DNA of 19,278 nucleotides from an uncultured Blautia sp. GTDB lineage: Bacteria > Bacillota > Clostridia > Lachnospirales > Lachnospiraceae. How positions within the stretch are numbered: position 1 is the stretch's first letter; each line of letters starts with the position of its first letter. The notes beneath the pieces are model-generated. The model was not told the origin of the DNA and did not search any database. It was given only the letters and a program-made list of their open reading frames with translations. The DNA lies in assembly GCA_900541345.1 (NCBI GenBank), contig UQJE01000047.1:1-19278 (forward strand), in the 5' to 3' direction. Below, piece by piece: positions 15,285-19,278 of the stretch. Position numbers and translations under genes: made by a program.

Positions 15285-16820
15285 TTAAAGAAGTGTCAAG
15301 ACACCATTTTTATCAATATTGTATTCTTCGCCTTTAATCTCATACCTTTTTTTATTTGTTACAAGCCTTCCATCTTTCCCAAAATAATATTTTTTTCCTT
15401 TGATACTTCGGATTCCGCTAAAACGAGAACCATCTTTGTTCGCATAATACTTGTATTTTCCGTCGATAATCCACGTATTCTGCTTCATCACACCGGTTTT
15501 TCTGTCAAAGAAATATTTTTTTCCTCCAATAGACTGCCAACCAAAATGCTGACTTCCATTGCTTTCCAAATAGTATTTTTTTCCATTCAGTGTAAGCATT
15601 CCCTTTTTATTGATTCCGGTCTTTTCATCAAAATAATATCTTTTGCCCATGTAAGTTTTCCAGCCCTTTACCATTTCTCCTGTTTGGTACTGAAAGAAAT
15701 AGTGATTTCCCTCGATATTTACAAAACCTGTCATTAATACACCTGTTCTTGGTGACAAATAATATGTATTTCCTCTCCAAGTCTGCCAGCCTGACTTGCG
15801 TCTGCCACTTTTATATGCAAGAAAATATTTTTGTCCTCCAAGTTCATGCCAACCGCCTTCACGAAGAATTGTATTATCATCCTGAAGCCAGTAATACCCG
15901 TCTGGTTTCTTAATCCATTTTTCTTCTACCGGAACATAAGACTTATAGCATTTACAATTACTTCCAAAAAGATATACCTTCTTTCCCTCAGTTATTTTCT
16001 CATTGCATGCCATTGTTCCATTTCGTTTCAGATAATATATATCTCCATTAATAGAACGTATACCTTGATAGCGATCCAGATGAGAACAAGCTCCCTTATA
16101 AAATGCATCCGGCAAATTATTTGGTATATCCCCCCAATCTACACGATATAAGTCTTTCTTGACATCCTCTGCCGTATATGTATAATCCCACAGTGCCTGC
16201 TCCGTATTGATTAAATATCCTGTCCTCGCATATCCATATCCGTTACGGGCACGAAGAACCCAGAACATTTCAGGCCACACATTGTAATAGGCCTCTCCCG
16301 CTATGTTAACATGCACAAGCTTTCCAGCTTTTTCTGAATACCGCAGAACCTCCCACTTCTCCCCTTTATAATGCCACCGATAAGTTATCCAATGTCTTTC
16401 CGGCGTCTGTTCCAAGTCTGTGTACTGGTCTATCTGAACACCCTTAAATTCTCCATGTTTGTATATTTTTGATGCAGTGTAATAAATTGTCTCTTCTTTT
16501 CTGACTCCATATGGAATCGCTGATATGTTGCCCATCATATTGGCTGAAGAATTTGAAGCTTGCGCAATCACTTCTTTTGCATATTCTCCATCCTCTGTAC
16601 TTCTACTGTCTTCTGCCATATTTTCCGGTGCTTCCAAAAGTTCATCTGCCGCATTTTCCAGTTCACCGTTTTCCTCCATCGGCTCTGTTTCTGTCTCTTC
16701 TGCTGTTTCCATAACTGCAGTTTCTCCATCCGTAAGCGATTCTGCAAACGCGGGCGTTACACTTGAGGATGCCATTGCTGCTGAAAGCAAAACAGCCAAA
16801 AAAATGTTCTTTCTTCTCAT
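15285..16820 (-). CDS. Cell-wall-binding repeat protein, paralogue 1
   Basis: A 511-residue secreted protein and the first gene of the cassette. The longer frame to 16949 would begin upstream of the promoter, so I place the start at the ATG at 16820. That ATG follows GGAGGAC (16828-16834) and gives a signal peptide nearly identical to that of paralogue 2. After an acidic linker (about 35-85) comes the shared unrecognised domain (about 108-250: VQIDQYTD, YYNVWPEMFWVL, YTYTAEDVKKDL, LPDAFYKGAC). GW/YYF cell-wall-binding repeats follow (about 255-510), ending YNIDKNGVLT. Cysteines are at 245, 272, 289 and 291. It has no catalytic domain. The gap to paralogue 2 is 59 bases with no terminator, supporting co-transcription of all three. 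Confidence 0.88.
   Translation of the reverse strand: MRRKNIFLAVLLSAAMASSSVTPAFAESLTDGETAVMETAEETETEPMEENGELENAADELLEAPENMAEDSRSTEDGEYAKEVIAQASNSSANMMGNISAIPYGVRKEETIYYTASKIYKHGEFKGVQIDQYTDLEQTPERHWITYRWHYKGEKWEVLRYSEKAGKLVHVNIAGEAYYNVWPEMFWVLRARNGYGYARTGYLINTEQALWDYTYTAEDVKKDLYRVDWGDIPNNLPDAFYKGACSHLDRYQGIRSINGDIYYLKRNGTMACNEKITEGKKVYLFGSNCKCYKSYVPVEEKWIKKPDGYYWLQDDNTILREGGWHELGGQKYFLAYKSGRRKSGWQTWRGNTYYLSPRTGVLMTGFVNIEGNHYFFQYQTGEMVKGWKTYMGKRYYFDEKTGINKKGMLTLNGKKYYLESNGSQHFGWQSIGGKKYFFDRKTGVMKQNTWIIDGKYKYYANKDGSRFSGIRSIKGKKYYFGKDGRLVTNKKRYEIKGEEYNIDKNGVLTLL
15397..15455 (-). repeat. Near-identical DNA block in the repeat array, copy in paralogue 1
   Basis: Counterpart of 13712-13770, offset 1685 bases, with one mismatch (G to A on the plus strand). 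Confidence 0.85.
16670..16790 (-). repeat. Near-identical DNA block over the signal peptide, copy in paralogue 1
   Basis: Counterpart of 15075-15195. The similarity falls off abruptly past 16670 into the acidic linker, where paralogue 2 has about 30 additional residues. Confidence 0.85.
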
Positions 16821-16863
16821 GCTTTTTGTCCTCCATATAAGGAAAGATTTATGTGTTGTGTTC

Positions 16864-16892
16864 ATTGTATCATTCTGAAAAAACAGTGTCAA
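16864..16892 (-). promoter_or_regulatory. Strong sigma-A promoter for the three-gene surface cassette
   Basis: On the minus strand a perfect TTGACA (16887-16892), a 17-base spacer and TACAAT (16864-16869). The -10 box lies about 44 bases before the ATG of paralogue 1. This is the best promoter in the window and the only convincing one for the 5.4-kb cassette. Confidence 0.85.
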
Positions 16893-16943
16893 CAACCGGG
16901 TTTCGGCCAAAAACGAGTAAATACGACCTTTCATACACATAAA

Positions 16944-16980
16944 ATACAAAAAAACGGAGATGCCAAAGCATCTCCATTTT
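16944..16980 (-). terminator. Rho-independent terminator of the sugar ABC transporter operon
   Basis: GGAGATGC (16956-16963) and GCATCTCC (16968-16975) pair perfectly around a CAAA loop, with a seven-T run on the minus strand. It separates the transporter from the surface cassette. Confidence 0.9.
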
Positions 16981-17015
16981 CTATTTCATGTCAGTATTGT
17001 TCACAATCCTGTGAA

Positions 17016-18086
17016 TTAGTCGTAAAGGTTTGGTGCGATTTCTTCGCTTTCCATGTTTTCTGCTGTAAACCACTGGCATCCAGTGTCAACATCTTCTACT
17101 TTTTCACCTTTAGCTGCATTGTAAGCAAGTTCAACTACTGCTTCACCCATAGCTACAGGAGCCTGAGTAACAGCACCAGCAAATGTTCCGTCAGCAACTG
17201 CTGCTTTGATAACTGCACCAGAGTCGAATGTTACACCAAGAACCTGATCTTCGCCTGTACCGAATTTCTGAAGGTTTTCGTTACCTACAACCATAGAGTC
17301 ACCGGAGTGCTGGTTGGAGCCGTAGATACAAATTGTGTCTTCTTTGTTTAACAGAGTCTGGCAGTCGATAGCGGACAGCTCAGATGTTACCTGTGAAGGA
17401 ACAAGGATTTCAATGATTACGTTTCCGTCATCAACAGATTCCAGTTTGGAATCTCCTACGTATTTTTCGTTACCTTCCAATTTTACTTTATTTCCATCAG
17501 CTGTAGCAAGCTCACCGATTTTGTCGATGAATCCAAGACCACGGTTTACAATAGACTCGGAAGTAGCATCCTGTCCCATAACACCGATTCTTACAGGTCC
17601 TTCTGCATTTTTGATTCTGTCTTTCAGAAGTTTGTATGTCTCTTCAGCTGCAAGCTCACCTGCTGCATAGTTATCTGTTGCTGCATTTGCAAGGATAGCA
17701 CCTTCCGGAGCGCCTGGAACACCAGAGTCAAATCCGATGATCGGGATTCCTGCTTCCTGAGCCTGTTTGATGGAATCAAGAGCTGCATCTGTATCAAGAG
17801 CTGCAAATGCGATTGCATCTGGTTTCTGGTTGATAGCAGAGTTTAACATCTGAACCTGGTCAGCAATATCAGATTCGGAGTTTGGTCCAACAAAGTTGAT
17901 TTTGCAGCCTAATTCTTCTGCTTTTTTGTCTGCACCGGCTTTAACTGCCTGCCAGAACTGATGCTGGAAACCTTTAGATACGATTTCGATGCTGATTTCA
18001 TCCTCTGCGTGTACAGTTGTTGTTACACCAACCATGGAACCAACCATTGCTGCACATAATACTAAGCTCATGAGTTTTCTTTTCAT
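17016..18086 (-). CDS. Sugar ABC transporter substrate-binding protein (RbsB-like, CUT2)
   Basis: A 356-residue exported protein of the Peripla_BP_4 (ribose/galactose/autoinducer) family, which captures a sugar and delivers it to the membrane permease. Family landmarks are QFWQAVKAGADKKAEELGC (about 43-61), a DQVQMLNSAINQKPDAIAF block (about 76-94), AGIPIIGFDSG (about 112-122), DNYAAGELAAEE, the second-lobe RIGVMGQ and the C-terminal GVTFDSG and GAVTQAP. The signal peptide ends TTTVHA (residue 27) with no following Cys, and no lipobox is present, which is unusual for a Firmicute. The AAGGAGG site before the ATG is strong. It follows the permease after 116 bases that hold a hairpin. The sugar is unknown; rhamnose is possible given the neighbourhood but not shown by the sequence. 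Confidence 0.92.
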   Translation of the reverse strand: MKRKLMSLVLCAAMVGSMVGVTTTVHAEDEISIEIVSKGFQHQFWQAVKAGADKKAEELGCKINFVGPNSESDIADQVQMLNSAINQKPDAIAFAALDTDAALDSIKQAQEAGIPIIGFDSGVPGAPEGAILANAATDNYAAGELAAEETYKLLKDRIKNAEGPVRIGVMGQDATSESIVNRGLGFIDKIGELATADGNKVKLEGNEKYVGDSKLESVDDGNVIIEILVPSQVTSELSAIDCQTLLNKEDTICIYGSNQHSGDSMVVGNENLQKFGTGEDQVLGVTFDSGAVIKAAVADGTFAGAVTQAPVAMGEAVVELAYNAAKGEKVEDVDTGCQWFTAENMESEEIAPNLYD

Positions 18087-18123
18087 TTTTGTAATCCTCC
18101 TTAAGAATTATATAGTTTGTGGT

Positions 18124-18157
18124 ATATGTGAACCGCGACACCCTCTGCGGTACATAT
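18124..18157 (-). other. Intercistronic hairpin between permease and substrate-binding protein genes
   Basis: ATATGT..ACCGC (18124-18136) pairs with GCGGTACATAT (18147-18157), with a two-base bulge and a ten-base loop. On the transcribed strand there is no T-run after it. It resembles the mRNA-stabilising hairpins that raise binding-protein levels above those of the permease. A TATAAT-like box on the minus strand (within 18109-18115) has no good -35 partner. Confidence 0.5.
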
Positions 18158-18202
18158 CTTTTTATAAATAGTTCTTGCTTACCCCAATTTTAACCTTCAA
18201 TT

Positions 18203-19207
18203 TTATGCTGTTTTTTTGTTTTTAATTACGTCGATGAAGATTGCCACAATCAGGATAATTCCAGTGATAATCTGCTGCCAGTTTGCCTGAAGTCCGATAA
18301 ACGGAAGACCTGTTTTCAGCAGGGACATTACAAATACACCAAGAAGTGTTCCTGTAATAGTACCTACACCACCTGTCATGGAAGTACCACCGATGATTGC
18401 ACCAGCGATTGCATCCAACTCAAGTCCTGCACCTGTTCCAGGAGCGATAGACTGGAATGTTGCTGCAAAAGCCACACCTGCAAGTCCTGCAAAAAATCCG
18501 GAAATCACATATGCAAGTCCCTGATATTTGATTACATTTACACCAGAAAGTCTTGTTGCTTCTTTATTACTTCCGATTGCAATGATGTAACGTCCCGGTC
18601 TTGACTTATTCAGGAATACAGACATTACAAATACAAGAAGCAGAATCAGGATAAATCCTACTGGAATGATTGTTCCGTTTACATTAATCTTGAAAATGTT
18701 TCTGAACCATCCCTGTGGTGCTGCTGTTGGCGGCCATGCCACACTCATTCCTCCTGTAAGGATAGAACCAAGTCCTCGGCAGATCATCATTGTACCAAGT
18801 GTTGCAATGAAAGGCGGAAGGTCCATCACAGCTACAAGAACTGCATTTAAAAGACCGATCAGCATACCAAGAACGACTGTTGCAAGGATACCAACGCCAA
18901 CCGGAAGACCCATCTTTGTAACCAGATATCCTCCGAAAAGGCTGTAACAAATCATACCTGTTCCAATGGAAAGGTCAACACCGCCTGTGATCAGACAGAA
19001 TGTAACACCGATTGCCATTAAACTGATATAATAAGAATATCCAAAAATACTTACTACTGTTGAATACTGACGGAAAGCCGGACTTTTAATTCCGAAAAAC
19101 AGCGCCAGAAGTACAATTACTAAAACAACTACAATTTTCTGTGTTCCAATTGCTTTTACAATGGGATTATTGGTAAAAGCATTTCCTTTTTTTTCTTTAC
19201 CTGCCAT
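18203..19207 (-). CDS. Sugar ABC transporter permease (RbsC-like, CUT2)
   Basis: A 334-residue integral membrane protein of the BPD_transp_2 family (RbsC/MglC/XylH type). It has about nine hydrophobic segments after a short basic N-terminus (MAGKEKKGNAF). Visible family motifs are the GVTFCLITGGVDLSIG segment (about 67-82), which is characteristic of CUT2 permeases, PPFIATLGTMMICRG (about 130-144), GSNKEATRLSGVNV (about 220-233, the ATPase-contacting region), and the glycine-rich DAIAGAIIGGTSMTGGVGTI (about 274-293). As usual for the class it would act as a homodimer. It follows the ATPase gene after 15 bases with a GGAGGAGAG site. Confidence 0.94.
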   Translation of the reverse strand: MAGKEKKGNAFTNNPIVKAIGTQKIVVVLVIVLLALFFGIKSPAFRQYSTVVSIFGYSYYISLMAIGVTFCLITGGVDLSIGTGMICYSLFGGYLVTKMGLPVGVGILATVVLGMLIGLLNAVLVAVMDLPPFIATLGTMMICRGLGSILTGGMSVAWPPTAAPQGWFRNIFKINVNGTIIPVGFILILLLVFVMSVFLNKSRPGRYIIAIGSNKEATRLSGVNVIKYQGLAYVISGFFAGLAGVAFAATFQSIAPGTGAGLELDAIAGAIIGGTSMTGGVGTITGTLLGVFVMSLLKTGLPFIGLQANWQQIITGIILIVAIFIDVIKNKKTA

Positions 19208-19222
19208 CTCTCTCTCCTCCTC

Positions 19223-19278
19223 TTAATTTCTAAGGGTTGCCGCATGCATAATGTTCTCCTGGGTTGCCTCGGAGATGT
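19223..19278 (-). CDS. Sugar ABC transporter ATP-binding protein, last 17 residues (RbsA-like)
   Basis: Only the C-terminus is in the window: it reads ISEATQENIMHAATLRN and then TAA (19223-19225). The pattern of a 'T/SQE.IM..AT' ending is typical of the duplicated-domain RbsA/MglA ATPases, and its place upstream of an RbsC-like permease fits an rbsA-C-B order. The catalytic domains are outside the window. Confidence 0.75.
   Translation of the reverse strand, partial: ISEATQENIMHAATLRN

Noticed and set aside
16821..16949. N-terminal extension of paralogue 1 (43 more codons)
   Set aside because: It runs through the -10 and -35 boxes and past a clean signal peptide start with a strong ribosome binding site.

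Overview
The window looks like a chromosomal segment of a gut Firmicute, most likely a Lachnospiraceae member (Blautia / Mediterraneibacter-like). The reasons are the low-to-moderate GC content, strong GGAGG ribosome binding sites, canonical sigma-A promoters, a RelQ-type alarmone synthetase, a BspA-type leucine-rich surface protein, repeat-rich cell-wall-binding proteins and a ribose-type sugar ABC transporter. The genus is inferred from gene style; no search was run. No rRNA, tRNA, CRISPR array or transposase was seen, and no gene-free stretch exceeds 300 bases.

Layout. 1-1706 (minus): a KdpD/KdpE-like two-component system, with the response regulator cut by the window edge, divergent from a small (p)ppGpp synthetase (1836-2513, plus). 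2531-3831 (minus): an overlapping pair, rhaM (L-rhamnose mutarotase) and an AraC-type regulator. 3986-4363 (plus): a DUF3783 protein. 4381-5460 (minus): an acyltransferase-3 membrane protein with an odd start codon. 5601-7079 (minus): a secreted BspA-like LRR protein with Ig-like and FN3-like modules. 7369-8436 (plus): a second acyltransferase-3 protein. 8653-11324 (plus): rhaB and rhaA; rhaB is broken by a frameshift that looks like loss of about 22 bp, while rhaA is intact. 11464-16820 (minus): three consecutive paralogous cell-wall-binding repeat proteins behind one excellent promoter, the last carrying a C-terminal transglutaminase-like domain with a full Cys-His-Asp triad. 17016-19278 (minus): substrate-binding protein, permease and the last residues of the ATPase of a CUT2 (ribose/galactose-type) sugar importer.

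How the genes work together. RhaM, RhaA and RhaB would interconvert rhamnose anomers, isomerise L-rhamnose to L-rhamnulose and phosphorylate it. The AraC regulator overlapping rhaM is the obvious candidate regulator. Rhamnulose-1-phosphate aldolase is not in the window. The CUT2 importer could supply sugar, but its substrate cannot be read from sequence.

The least familiar part is the three-gene surface cassette. Its members share a signal peptide, an acidic linker, an N-terminal domain of roughly 140 residues that I do not recognise, and a GW/YYF repeat array. Only one member adds an enzyme-like domain. The first two are mosaic paralogues: nearly identical at the DNA level at the signal-peptide end and in part of the C-terminal array, and clearly diverged in the middle.
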